This document shows, piece after piece, positions 1 through 7,286 of a stretch of 64,000 nucleotides of DNA (positions are counted from its first letter, which is position 1; every line of letters begins with the position of its first letter). This DNA comes from Serratia entomophila. Lineage in GTDB: Bacteria; Pseudomonadota; Gammaproteobacteria; Enterobacterales; Enterobacteriaceae. The notes under the pieces are model-generated. The model saw only the letters and a list, made by a program, of their open reading frames with translations, was not told where the DNA came from and ran no database searches. The stretch spans positions 2,170,001 to 2,234,000 of the forward strand of contig NZ_CP082787.1 of assembly GCF_021462285.1 (NCBI RefSeq), in the 5' to 3' direction. The position numbers and the translations under genes are program-made.

Positions 1-249
1 CTGCTCGGATACATGGACGAGCGAGAGGCAAAGACGGTCGTTCCCGTACTGCGCCCTCAGGAAGAGAACATGCCGCATCTGCCATTCTGCGACCCGAATA
101 ATTTCAATCCGGGGTACATCATGCGCTCCCAGCACATTATGTATCGGCAAGGCGACCACGCCCCCTGGCAGAGTCTGCGCGAATACGCGGAAGAACGCCA
201 CGAGTTTCCTGCAGCGACGCTGGACGATGGCATTCTGACTTACGGTTGA
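1..249 (+). CDS. Flavin-containing (Baeyer-Villiger type) monooxygenase, C-terminal fragment
   Basis: The frame is open from base 1 to the TGA at 247-249, so only the last 82 residues of a longer protein are visible. The segment FNPGYIMRSQHIMYRQGDHAPWQ followed by an acidic, aromatic tail resembles the C-terminus of flavin-binding monooxygenases of the cyclohexanone/4-hydroxyacetophenone monooxygenase type, where an FNPGY-MR-L-H...GD--PWQ pattern is usual. The FAD and NADPH Rossmann motifs and the Baeyer-Villiger fingerprint lie upstream of the window, so the catalytic class cannot be proved here. An esterase gene follows after 20 bp in the same direction. That fits a ketone-to-ester-to-acid pathway and supports a Baeyer-Villiger role by inference. 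Confidence 0.65.
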   Translation: MLGYMDEREAKTVVPVLRPQEENMPHLPFCDPNNFNPGYIMRSQHIMYRQGDHAPWQSLREYAEERHEFPAATLDDGILTYG

Positions 250-269
250 ACCGAGTATAAGGAGGCCAA

Positions 270-1214
270 ATGTCCGTAGATCCACATATTGCCGCTTTCC
301 TCGATGCGTTGGCGAAGTCCGGCGAAAAGAAGTTATATGAAGGCACGCCTGAAGAGGCGCGAGCCGGCTATCGTGCCTTGGCGGCCAGCTTGCATCCGCC
401 TGGCGCGACGGTTCCCGTTGGCAGCGTTGAAAATATTGTTGTTGATGGTGCATCTGGGGAGTTGCATGCAAGAGTCTACCGTCCCGATGGAAGCGGGCCA
501 TTTCCTACCACTGCATTTTTCCACGGCGGTGGCTGGGTTATCGGCGATCTCGACACGCACGACAACGTCTGCCGAGAGATCTGTCGATGGAGCCGGGTCG
601 TTGTCGTGTCGGTAGCGTACCGACTGGCGCCAGAGCATCCGTTTCCGGCGGCGGTCGACGACGCCATCGCCGCGATGCGGTGGGTGGTTGACCATGCGCC
701 CGCTCTCGGGGGCAATCGCCTTGTGGCCGTCGCCGGAGATAGCGCGGGAGGCAATCTGTCGGCGGTGGTGGCTCAAGCTTTCCATGCGGACGGCGTCGAA
801 TTGGCCGGCCAATTCTTGATCTATCCCGCGACCGATCTACCGGGTATCCATCATCAATCCTGGCGGCAGAATGCGACGGGCTATCTGCTCGATAAACCGT
901 TGATCGAATGGTTCCTGCGCCATTATTCCGCTGAAGCGCGAAACTTTGAAGATCCCCGGATAACGCCTATTCATGCCGGTGATTTTTCCGGACTCTGTGC
1001 GGCAGTCATCGTAACCGCGCAATTTGATCCATTGAGGGACGTCGGCCTGGACTATGGAGAAGCGTTGCGTGCTGCGCGAGTGCCCGTTCATATCGAGCGG
1101 TGTCAGGGGCTAATACATGGCTTTTTCGAAATGGGGCAGCTATCGCCAGAGGCCCGGCGCGCGATCGAACGTAGTTGCAAGCGATTTGGCGAAGTGATTC
1201 GTGCAGCGCGGTGA
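270..1214 (+). CDS. Alpha/beta hydrolase, HSL-family carboxylesterase/lipase
   Basis: This 314-residue cytoplasmic protein has the hormone-sensitive-lipase family signature HGGGW near residue 86, which forms the oxyanion hole. The nucleophile elbow GDSAGG is near residue 156, and a C-terminal QFDPLRD...HGFF segment supplies the acid and His of the triad. No signal peptide is visible. The start is supported by a strong AAGGAGG ribosome-binding site seven bases upstream. Family members hydrolyse short acyl esters. The gene lies 20 bp behind the flavin monooxygenase end and is probably its operon partner, cleaving the ester product. Synonymous codon choice looks more mixed than in the neighbouring housekeeping genes, which hints at acquisition, but this was judged by eye only. 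Confidence 0.85.
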   Translation: MSVDPHIAAFLDALAKSGEKKLYEGTPEEARAGYRALAASLHPPGATVPVGSVENIVVDGASGELHARVYRPDGSGPFPTTAFFHGGGWVIGDLDTHDNVCREICRWSRVVVVSVAYRLAPEHPFPAAVDDAIAAMRWVVDHAPALGGNRLVAVAGDSAGGNLSAVVAQAFHADGVELAGQFLIYPATDLPGIHHQSWRQNATGYLLDKPLIEWFLRHYSAEARNFEDPRITPIHAGDFSGLCAAVIVTAQFDPLRDVGLDYGEALRAARVPVHIERCQGLIHGFFEMGQLSPEARRAIERSCKRFGEVIRAAR

Positions 1215-1338
1215 ACCGGCATGTGCAATCGAATTATGTTGGCGACGCCCGTACCCGCGGAGCGATCGGCCTGGTCAGCCGCTTTAAGCGGGTGATTTCG
1301 TGCTGGCATAACGGCTACAGGCAACAAAAATAGTGCAA

Positions 1339-1354
1339 TTAGGGTAAAAACCCG
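1339..1354. repeat. 16-bp direct repeat, copy 1 (TTAGGGTAAAAACCCG)
   Basis: An identical 16-mer occurs at 2288-2303. Each copy contains the small hairpin GGG-TAAAAA-CCC. The two copies bracket the small-gene cluster 1462-2213. No function is known to me. Confidence 0.6.
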
Positions 1355-1398
1355 ACAATTCCTATTAATATCGTCATATTAGCCTGACATAGTAGCGC

Positions 1399-1463
1399 GC
1401 AGAAGGCCGGGCTTGCATACCTCGGGCTTCTGCCGAATCGCCAACCATTCCGGTTGGCGATTC
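1399..1463. terminator. Two adjacent strong hairpins after the esterase / 70-aa gene pair
   Basis: GCAGAAG (1399-1405) pairs with CTTCTGC (1427-1433), helped by inner CCG/CGG pairs. Immediately after it, a perfect 12-bp stem runs from 1435-1446 to 1452-1463 with loop ATTCC and overlaps the stop codon of the minus-strand gene. Neither is followed by a good T-run on either strand, so they may act as a weak or Rho-assisted bidirectional terminator between convergent genes, or as 3' end stabilisers. Confidence 0.45.
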
Positions 1464-1674
1464 ACTTTCCGTCTTTCAACATGTTAATCGCCGCGCCGAT
1501 CAGAATACGGTGTTCGATGTCGTGGCTCTCCGCCAACTGCTGCGCCAGATATTTTGCCAGCGTTTCTACCGATAAAACCTCGCCGCGATGACGCAGCTGC
1601 ATCACACCGTCGCCGATCAACCGGGCGACTTCATCCCAGACCGGCTTTATCTCCTGTTCCGAGAACATCATCAT
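1462..1674 (-). CDS. Small helical cytoplasmic protein, 70 aa, possibly YmgB/AriR-like
   Basis: Seventy residues with no signal peptide and no membrane span. The sequence is predicted by eye to be mostly amphipathic helix, with an acidic N-terminus and a conserved-looking SVETLAKYLAQQL block. Size and helix pattern (an EV-x-x-LI-x-G stretch, then a second helix and an LIGAAI-x-ML end) recall the YmgB/AriR biofilm-regulator family. The resemblance is weak and I do not assign the name. The ATG pair at the start leaves the exact initiator open by one or two codons. Its stop overlaps a 12-bp hairpin. It is convergent with the esterase. Confidence 0.6.
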   Translation of the reverse strand: MMMFSEQEIKPVWDEVARLIGDGVMQLRHRGEVLSVETLAKYLAQQLAESHDIEHRILIGAAINMLKDGK

Positions 1675-1835
1675 TTACCTCGGCTGGTTGATTTTTGGTC
1701 AATGTAGCAGTTGAGCCGGGGCTTCGCCACCGCAGCGGTCGCAGTATCTAAAACAGGAAGTATAAAAAACAAGGCATCAGTATTTCTTCTGCTTTTTACG
1801 TTCAATACTTGATGTGAGGAATATCAGGAGGGCGA

Positions 1836-1988
1836 ATGATGAAACTGGTCGATCAACTGGCGGAGTACTACCGCCTGAGCCGCAAGGCCGAAGTGCAAAA
1901 CCGGCTATGCCGGCTGTGGCTGCCGCAGGGGGAGGCGCGCGTTGCGTATCTGCGTGAACTGTTGGAACCTGAGGCGCGGCGGCATTAA
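1836..1988 (+). CDS. Small basic cytoplasmic protein, 50 aa, unknown function
   Basis: A near-ideal Shine-Dalgarno AGGAGG lies at 1827-1832, just upstream of an ATG-ATG pair at 1836. The frame runs 50 codons to TAA at 1986-1988. The product is arginine-rich and amphipathic (AEYYRLSRKAEVQNRLCR), without a signal peptide or membrane span, and ends in RRH. I do not recognise a family. An AT-rich region with promoter character precedes it. Its stop overlaps by four bases the stop of the oppositely oriented 35-aa membrane peptide, so the two transcripts share complementary 3' ends. The strong ribosome-binding site is the main reason to believe it is translated. Confidence 0.55.
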   Translation: MMKLVDQLAEYYRLSRKAEVQNRLCRLWLPQGEARVAYLRELLEPEARRH

Positions 1989-2092
1989 CCGAAGGCTATC
2001 GCCGCCCAACGCAACAGCAGCAGCGCCAGGCAGATCAGCAGCAGGATCAGGAACATTTTCCAATGTTTGGTGCGCATTCGTTTGGTTGCCAA
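1985..2092 (-). CDS. Tiny cationic single-span membrane peptide, 35 aa
   Basis: I read this on the minus strand from TTG at 2092: a basic head (ATKRMRTKHWK) followed by about 19 hydrophobic residues (FLILLLICLALLLLRWAAIA) and a two-residue tail. The TTG start is preferred because an AAGGGGG ribosome-binding site lies five bases before it. The internal ATG at 2077 would give 30 residues but has no such site. The gene starts 10 bp after the stop of the 36-aa acidic membrane peptide, so the two are probably translationally coupled. The positive-inside rule places the N-terminus in the cytoplasm. It resembles many enterobacterial small membrane proteins in shape only, and no family is assigned. 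Confidence 0.55.
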   Translation of the reverse strand: MATKRMRTKHWKMFLILLLICLALLLLRWAAIAFG

Positions 2093-2102
2093 GCGGACCC
2101 CC

Positions 2103-2213
2103 TTAGCTGAAATACCAACCGGCAATCGCCACGATGGCCACCACTACCACCAGCGCAATGACTTTTAACAGATCGCTGAAGGTGTCATCGGGATCTTTGT
2201 CGTCTTGCTTCAT
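2103..2213 (-). CDS. Tiny acidic-headed single-span membrane peptide, 36 aa
   Basis: Minus-strand ATG at 2213, 36 codons to TAA at 2105-2103. The N-terminal half is strongly acidic (MKQDDKDPDDTFSD). A single hydrophobic span (LLKVIALVVVVAIVAIAGWYF) follows, reaching almost to the C-terminus. A GGCGGTAAA sequence before the ATG gives a weak ribosome-binding site. The downstream cationic membrane peptide begins 10 bp after its stop, with its Shine-Dalgarno touching this stop codon. The two heads have opposite charges, which suggests (inference only) that the peptides pair in the membrane. It is too short for most gene finders and has no name I recognise. Confidence 0.55.
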   Translation of the reverse strand: MKQDDKDPDDTFSDLLKVIALVVVVAIVAIAGWYFS

Positions 2214-2287
2214 TTTACCGCCTGGCCGTCCGCCATGAGTGGATATGCTTCACAGTATGCCTGCTGCGCCGGCCCAGGCCCAGCGCT

Positions 2288-2303
2288 TTAGGGTAAAAAC
2301 CCG
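2288..2303. repeat. 16-bp direct repeat, copy 2, inside a hairpin
   Basis: Identical to 1339-1354. This copy is extended into a longer hairpin: GCTTTAGGG (2285-2293) pairs with CCC-G-TAAAGC (2300-2309) around loop TAAAAA. It lies upstream of the 36-aa membrane peptide gene and of the ASCH gene. Confidence 0.6.
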
Positions 2304-2413
2304 TAAAGCCGCTGAACACAAAACCTGCGGCCGGTGATGCGGCAGGTGCAGGCGGCGGTGAATACGTTGTACTATCCTGTCTGCATTAATGATTCACTCA
2401 ATAAGGTAAAGCA

Positions 2414-2806
2414 ATGGCGACGGCAATTCCGCAAAAATACGAACACACAGAGCGTTGGGCATTCGGCGACACCGAGCAACAGGCCGACGAGGTGGTGCAA
2501 CTGATCCTCAACGGCACCAAGACCGCGACCTGCTCCAATCTGGACGGGGAAGGCGTTCCGCTGGCCGGCGACGTGTTCCTGGTGGTCAATGGCAAGGGCG
2601 ATCCGGTGTGTGCGGTAGAGCTGACCGCCGTAGAGATGCAAACCTACGATCAGGTCGGTGAGGCGCATGCCTATGCCGAAGGCGAGGGTGACCGTTCGCT
2701 GGCGCACTGGCGTAAAGAGCTGCAGCGTTTCTTTGAAGAATACGATCTGTTCTCGCCGGATATGACGCTGGTGCTGATGAACTTTAAAGTCGTCGACAGG
2801 TTTTAA
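2414..2806 (+). CDS. ASCH-domain protein
   Basis: This 130-residue cytoplasmic protein has ASCH-domain features. An N-terminal helix carries FGD-x-x-QADEVVQLIL-NGTKTATC, in which the GTKT motif is the family's ligand-binding loop. Then come beta strands with GD-x-FLVVNG-x-G and VCAVELTAVEM, and the C-terminal LVLMNFKVVDRF strand. ASCH domains share the PUA-like fold and are thought to bind RNA or nucleotides; several relatives have amidohydrolase or ribonuclease activity. Length matches stand-alone ASCH proteins. The next gene starts three bases after its stop and must be co-translated. An AATAAGGTAA stretch before the ATG supplies the ribosome-binding site. Confidence 0.85.
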   Translation: MATAIPQKYEHTERWAFGDTEQQADEVVQLILNGTKTATCSNLDGEGVPLAGDVFLVVNGKGDPVCAVELTAVEMQTYDQVGEAHAYAEGEGDRSLAHWRKELQRFFEEYDLFSPDMTLVLMNFKVVDRF

Positions 2807-2809
2807 ATC

Positions 2810-3409
2810 ATGCGGGCCGTGCCCTATGTTTGCCAGTGGGCAACGCCGGAATTGGCGGCCGATCTGATTGCCGGGCGCGCAACCCTGGCGCAAGACGCCA
2901 ACTGGGCGCGCAGCGGCGCCCGCGATCGGGCGGAATACGTCGAGTGGGCTAACCACGTGTGCGGCATGGCCTGTTTGAAAATGGTGTTGAGCCACCGCGA
3001 CGGCGAAGCGCCGCCCCTGCTGGAGCTGGCGCGCCGCAGCCTGCCTTACGGCGCCTATGTGCGTGAGGGTGAGCGGATCAAGGGGCTGATCTATGCGCCT
3101 TTCGTCGACTACGTGCGCGAGCAGTTTGCGCTGCAGGCGGAGGTTAAGGTGGGGGTGCCGGCGGAGGAATTGCCGCAGTTGCTGAACCACTACGGCTATT
3201 TTATCGCTTCGGTGCATCCGTCCATTCGCCGGCCCGAAAGCGCGCCGCCACAGCGGGGCGGTCACCTGGTGTTAGTCACCGCCGCTGAACGGGGCTGCGT
3301 TACCTTCCACAATCCTTCGGGCGACAGCCCGGCGACTCGCCAACAGGTAACGCTCTCGTTGGGGCAGTTTGGCCGCTTTTTCGCCGGCCGCGGCATCGCC
3401 ATCACATAA
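2810..3409 (+). CDS. C39-like (papain-fold) cysteine peptidase, 199 aa
   Basis: The protein has the bacteriocin-processing-peptidase-like triad: Cys51 in CGMACLKMVL, His152 in GGHLVLVT, and Asn168 in FHNPSG. No signal peptide, membrane span or ABC-transporter domain is fused, so it is a stand-alone soluble member rather than a peptidase-transporter. Family members include peptidases and transpeptidase-like enzymes, and the substrate here is unknown. Only three bases separate it from the ASCH gene, and a hairpin follows its stop. A leaderless ASCH plus C39-like pair is unusual and may act on a nucleotide- or peptide-linked substrate (inference). Confidence 0.75.
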   Translation: MRAVPYVCQWATPELAADLIAGRATLAQDANWARSGARDRAEYVEWANHVCGMACLKMVLSHRDGEAPPLLELARRSLPYGAYVREGERIKGLIYAPFVDYVREQFALQAEVKVGVPAEELPQLLNHYGYFIASVHPSIRRPESAPPQRGGHLVLVTAAERGCVTFHNPSGDSPATRQQVTLSLGQFGRFFAGRGIAIT

Positions 3410-3442
3410 AAAAACGCGCTGTTTTCATCGAGGACAGCGCGT
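3407..3442 (-). terminator. Terminator of yebV, also usable by the C39-like gene
   Basis: A 9-bp stem, ACGCGCTGT (3414-3422) with ACAGCGCGT (3434-3442), is followed on the minus strand by a run of T (A-run 3407-3414). It lies between two convergent genes. On the plus strand only a weak GTTTT follows. Confidence 0.75.
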
Positions 3443-3464
3443 CGTCAGTTTTGCCGGTAAGCCC

Positions 3465-3704
3465 TCATTCCAGCCGCATCACCCAGGCGTCCGCCTGGCG
3501 ATCATAATGCTGCTTGTACAGCAGCGACTGCTTGCCGTCGAGCGTGGCCGGAATGCTGGTATGTTCATCCCATCCGTCCAACTGCATGCACAGATCGGGA
3601 TCCGACTTGCACGGGATGGCCAGGGTGCTGGTCCGTTCGGTTGAGGCGCTCAGATGGGCGTCATCGACCTCAAAGCTGCCTATTTTTACGACGGTTTTGC
3701 TCAT
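3465..3704 (-). CDS. yebV: YebV, DUF1480 family protein
   Basis: A 79-residue cytoplasmic protein matching E. coli YebV along its whole length. Shared features are the start KTVVKIGSFEVDDAHLS, the hallmark TLAIPCKSDPDLCMQLD, then TSIPATL-G-SLLY and the WVMRL end. The ATG at 3704 is chosen over the longer frame because AAGGAG stands six bases before it. Its function is unknown. In E. coli yebV follows rsmF directly; here a six-gene pilus operon separates them. A terminator hairpin follows the gene. Confidence 0.93.
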   Translation of the reverse strand: MSKTVVKIGSFEVDDAHLSASTERTSTLAIPCKSDPDLCMQLDGWDEHTSIPATLDGKQSLLYKQHYDRQADAWVMRLE

Positions 3705-3842
3705 GGAAACTCCTTGCTCAATCAAGTGGTAGGAGGTAAGACCAGTTAAGGGTCGTCCGTATGAGCATAGCTAAATGAGCAAAAAATGCCACATAAAAAA
3801 TACAGTCTGGCAACAATTGGCTTTCGCGACTAGCAGTGGCGC

Positions 3843-4775
3843 TTAATATTCAACCACAAAGCTGAGGTTGTCCTGATAGGTGCCAACGGCCCTTTCGGTT
3901 TGCGCCGCGTTCACCGCGGCCTTATACGGGATACTCTGCGCCAGCCCGCTCCCCGCGCCGCTTTGTTTGTTGGTGCTGTCCCAGACGGTGGTGCTGTTGG
4001 GCAGGTAGATTTGATACTGCATAAAGTTGGCGGTGCCGCTTTTCATCTGCCGCCAGCCGGTGACCGGATTATTGCCGTTGGTAAAATAGGTGACGTAGCC
4101 TTCGGTTTTGGTGCAGGTCAGGGTGATGCTCTGGTTCACCGGGTTGAACTGGCCCACCAGGGCCATGCTGCCGAAGTTGACGTTCGGCGCGGTGCCGATC
4201 AGGCAATCTTTGGTGATCGCCACGCTAACGGTCACCGTGCTGGTTTTGTTGACGCCGTCCCACCAGATGCAAAGCCCCAATACGCCCAGCCCACAGATAT
4301 GGTAATTCCAGGTCAGGTTGACGGTATCGGTATAGGTGCCGGCGCGCACGTTGGCGCCGGCGGTGGTTCTGGCGTACATCGGGAAGTTGACGTTGGAGGA
4401 GATGAGGATCAGCGACAGCAAATTCAGCGAGCTGTAGTCGATAGTCTGCCCGACGGTGTAGGGGTATTGGTAATTGGCGTCCGGATAAATCAGATAAGCG
4501 ATTTGATCGCCGGAGCCGTCGGTATTGGCCATCGCCATATTGTGGGTGGTGGAGGCGATTTTCACCGTCACGGTATTTTGCGACAGCAGCGACAGCCCCA
4601 AACCGGTGCAGTTAAGCCCCGCGGTGCCCTGGGCGCTGATTTGGCCGTTATACACCACGAAGGAGCTGCTGCCGGGCAGGGTAATGGTGCCGTTGGTGGT
4701 GGCGCAGTCGGCCAGCGCGCGCTGGCAGGTGAACAGCAACAAACTCAGCAGTATGGCTTTCAATCCCCGAAACAT
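3843..4775 (-). CDS. Csu-like pilus tip subunit/adhesin, two spore-coat-U domains (CsuE type)
   Basis: A 310-residue secreted protein with signal peptide (FRGLKAILLSLLLFTCQRALA) and two consecutive SCPU/pilin-like domains, roughly residues 23-175 and 180-310. Both end with the donor-strand-groove pattern of archaic pilins (AGTYTDTVNLTWNY and VGTYQDNLSFVVEY). The two-domain layout and last position in the operon match the tip adhesin CsuE of Acinetobacter archaic pili, whose distal domain binds hydrophobic surfaces. A hydrophobic patch, CGLGVLGLCIWWDG, marks the domain junction. It starts 20 bp after the usher. No obvious terminator follows. Confidence 0.85.
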   Translation of the reverse strand: MFRGLKAILLSLLLFTCQRALADCATTNGTITLPGSSSFVVYNGQISAQGTAGLNCTGLGLSLLSQNTVTVKIASTTHNMAMANTDGSGDQIAYLIYPDANYQYPYTVGQTIDYSSLNLLSLILISSNVNFPMYARTTAGANVRAGTYTDTVNLTWNYHICGLGVLGLCIWWDGVNKTSTVTVSVAITKDCLIGTAPNVNFGSMALVGQFNPVNQSITLTCTKTEGYVTYFTNGNNPVTGWRQMKSGTANFMQYQIYLPNSTTVWDSTNKQSGAGSGLAQSIPYKAAVNAAQTERAVGTYQDNLSFVVEY

Positions 4776-4795
4776 GATGATTCTCCGTAGTGGGT

Positions 4796-7279
4796 TTACC
4801 GGCAGACGATCGGGCCGACGCGCTGAATACCCTGGCTTTTCGCCAGGCTGAATTCCGCCTGGCAGGCCGGGCCGCCGTCGGCGGGGATCACGCTTAACCG
4901 GTTATGCTGTTGCACCGGATCGATATAGGCCATGCCGTCCCAGCCGACATAGCTTTGCTGATTGCCGCCGATCACCGCCACCTGGCTGCCGTTGGCCAGC
5001 GGTTGGCCCTGCGCGTCCACCAATTCGACGTCTGCGGCGGAGATAGGCTGGATCGGGAATTCAACCAGGAAGCCGCTGTGGTCGCGGATCGCTACGGTTT
5101 TTTCCACCGTTGGCAGGGCGACGTCGGCGGGCAGGGTCAGCGGATCGATCTGGAACCTGGCGTGGTAATAAGAGGTGACCGTCGGCACCAGCAGGTAGCC
5201 CTGGGCATTGGTCACGCCGATAAGCTGGTTTTCGTAGCGCACCGGGATATCGGGGTAGCCCTGGGTGGAAACCAGCGCAAAGGCATCGTTAATGGTGTTG
5301 GTGGCGTACAGACCACCGTTCATCGCCACCAGCGAACCGCTGATTTCTCCCCAGCGGTTGTAGTCGTCGCGCGTGCCGTACATGCCGGCCCGGGCTTCCA
5401 GCGTGCGGGCGCGCCAGGTCAGGTCGGCCTGCCGATAAGCGCCGCTGTCCTGGCCGTCGGCATAGGCCAGGTTCCAACCCAGGCCGCCGTCGGTCGGTGC
5501 GGCGCGGCTGTAGCTGACGCGCTCGCTCCAACGGTTGCGATTGTCGCGGGCGGCGCCGAGGCTGGCGGTGCCCCAGCTGTCGAACGGAATGGAGAGTTGC
5601 AGCTGCGCGCTGTAGCCGCTGCTGCCTATTTCGCGGTTGACCGAGGCGTACAGGCTGGTATTGCCCCACAGCGACAGGCTATAGGAAAAATTCACCAGCC
5701 GGGTGCGCTGGCCGATGGCGTCGCGCACGTCGAAATAGCCGGCACCAATGCTGCCCAGGCGGCTGAGGCTGACGCTGCCGGTTAGCTGGTCGGTACGGCG
5801 GCTCAGCCGATAGTCGCTCTTATACACCGAGATATCGCCGAAGCCGGCGCTGCGCAGCACACGCTGTGCGTTGAGGCTGAAGCGCTGATTGCTGTAGGTG
5901 TAGCCAAAGCTGCTTTGATCGCCGTGCGTGCTGGCATAGCGGTAAACCGGCTGCGGATCCGGCGAGGGCAGAGGCCTGCCGGTCAGCGGATCATATTCAT
6001 TCTGCCGCACGATCGGCGGGCCGCCGTCGAAGGCGTTATCGCCCGCCTGGCTGTAGCTGTAAGAAGCGTTGAATACCCCCAACTGACCGACGCGAAAATC
6101 CGCGCCCAGGCCGCCGACCGCCAGCGCCGCCGCGCCTTCCGCTCGGCCTTCCATCGTTAACCAATCAGTGACGCCGTAACGGCCACTGGCGCTGGCCACC
6201 CATTGCCCGTAGTCTGCTGATTCAATGCCGTAATTGCGCCGCAGCGCGCCGGCGGAAACGCTGAAGTCGCTCATACCGGTTTGCAGCAGGTTGCTGGCGA
6301 CGTAGAACGGCACTGTGGTGCTGACCTGGCGGCCCAGCGCATCGGTGGTGACCACCGTCGCCTGGCCGGCGCCGTTGATGTAGGGCACGCTGTCGAGGGT
6401 GAACGGCCCGGGATTGATGCTGGTGGTGCTGTTTTTGTAGCTGTTGATATACAGATCGACGCTGCTCGGTAACGCGGCCTGGCCGGAAAACTGCGGCAGC
6501 GGGTAGGTGATGAGGTCCGGGCGCACCGCGAAGTTGCGCGACAGCTGCAGGCCGCCGATGCGCACCGCGCTGCTCCACGGCAACGACCCGGTGGTGAGAT
6601 CGCCGGCGGTGAGGCTCAGCAGCCGCCGATCGTCATTGTAATGCCACTGGCTGTCGTAGCGGATGTAGCGGCCGCCGCCGCTGTCGCCGGCGGCACCGTT
6701 GAAGGCGCTGCGGAAAATGCCGGTATTGGCAATCACGCCGAAGCCGTCGAACAACCGCTGCTCGCTCCAGGCGGACAGGTAACCGGGGCGCCCGTTGGCG
6801 TTGCTCTGGTTGGCGTAGACGTCGTAGTTGAACAGCATGCCGAGGCTGCTTTGCGCCGGCAGCGGCTGCATCGGGTGTTGAGCGCCGATTCTTTGCTGCG
6901 GCAGCCAGTCGTTGGGCACGTTGATCAGCAGCTGCTGGCTTTCGCCGCTGTAGCTGACATCGACCTTGTTCAGCAGATCGACCGCGACGTCCTTCGCCTG
7001 TTGGTCGGCGACCGGCAGCCCGGCGTCAATCAGCTGTTGCGGCGTCATGTAATAATGGCCGCCGCGGTAATTGACCGGCACCACCTTCCCGGTCTGGCGG
7101 CCGTTCACCACCGGCTCCAGATACAGCGTGGCGTCCGGCATGGTGATGGCGCTGGGCGGCGGCGGCAGGTCGTCGGCATGGCCAAACGGCAGCCAGACGC
7201 CGGCCGCTATGCCCAGCACGACGAGCGCCAGCGGCTTCAGCCTGAATTGCCGCATCGACAGCATCCCTGTTAACCGCAC
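4796..7279 (-). CDS. Archaic chaperone-usher pathway outer-membrane usher (CsuD type)
   Basis: This 827-residue protein has an N-terminal signal sequence (FRLKPLALVVLGIAAGVWLPFGHA) and the layout of a fimbrial usher. There is an N-terminal chaperone-binding domain, then a long beta-barrel region rich in alternating aromatic residues, with a plug domain after YINGAGQATVVTTDALGRQ. C-terminal domains end in VGPIVCR. It is somewhat longer than many archaic ushers and equal in organisation. The longest frame uses GTG at 7279, seven bases past the chaperone stop; ATG codons at 7264 and 7255 are alternatives. It forms the secretion pore for the pilus subunits encoded around it. Confidence 0.9.
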   Translation of the reverse strand: MRLTGMLSMRQFRLKPLALVVLGIAAGVWLPFGHADDLPPPPSAITMPDATLYLEPVVNGRQTGKVVPVNYRGGHYYMTPQQLIDAGLPVADQQAKDVAVDLLNKVDVSYSGESQQLLINVPNDWLPQQRIGAQHPMQPLPAQSSLGMLFNYDVYANQSNANGRPGYLSAWSEQRLFDGFGVIANTGIFRSAFNGAAGDSGGGRYIRYDSQWHYNDDRRLLSLTAGDLTTGSLPWSSAVRIGGLQLSRNFAVRPDLITYPLPQFSGQAALPSSVDLYINSYKNSTTSINPGPFTLDSVPYINGAGQATVVTTDALGRQVSTTVPFYVASNLLQTGMSDFSVSAGALRRNYGIESADYGQWVASASGRYGVTDWLTMEGRAEGAAALAVGGLGADFRVGQLGVFNASYSYSQAGDNAFDGGPPIVRQNEYDPLTGRPLPSPDPQPVYRYASTHGDQSSFGYTYSNQRFSLNAQRVLRSAGFGDISVYKSDYRLSRRTDQLTGSVSLSRLGSIGAGYFDVRDAIGQRTRLVNFSYSLSLWGNTSLYASVNREIGSSGYSAQLQLSIPFDSWGTASLGAARDNRNRWSERVSYSRAAPTDGGLGWNLAYADGQDSGAYRQADLTWRARTLEARAGMYGTRDDYNRWGEISGSLVAMNGGLYATNTINDAFALVSTQGYPDIPVRYENQLIGVTNAQGYLLVPTVTSYYHARFQIDPLTLPADVALPTVEKTVAIRDHSGFLVEFPIQPISAADVELVDAQGQPLANGSQVAVIGGNQQSYVGWDGMAYIDPVQQHNRLSVIPADGGPACQAEFSLAKSQGIQRVGPIVCR

Positions 7280-7286
7280 TTGAGCC

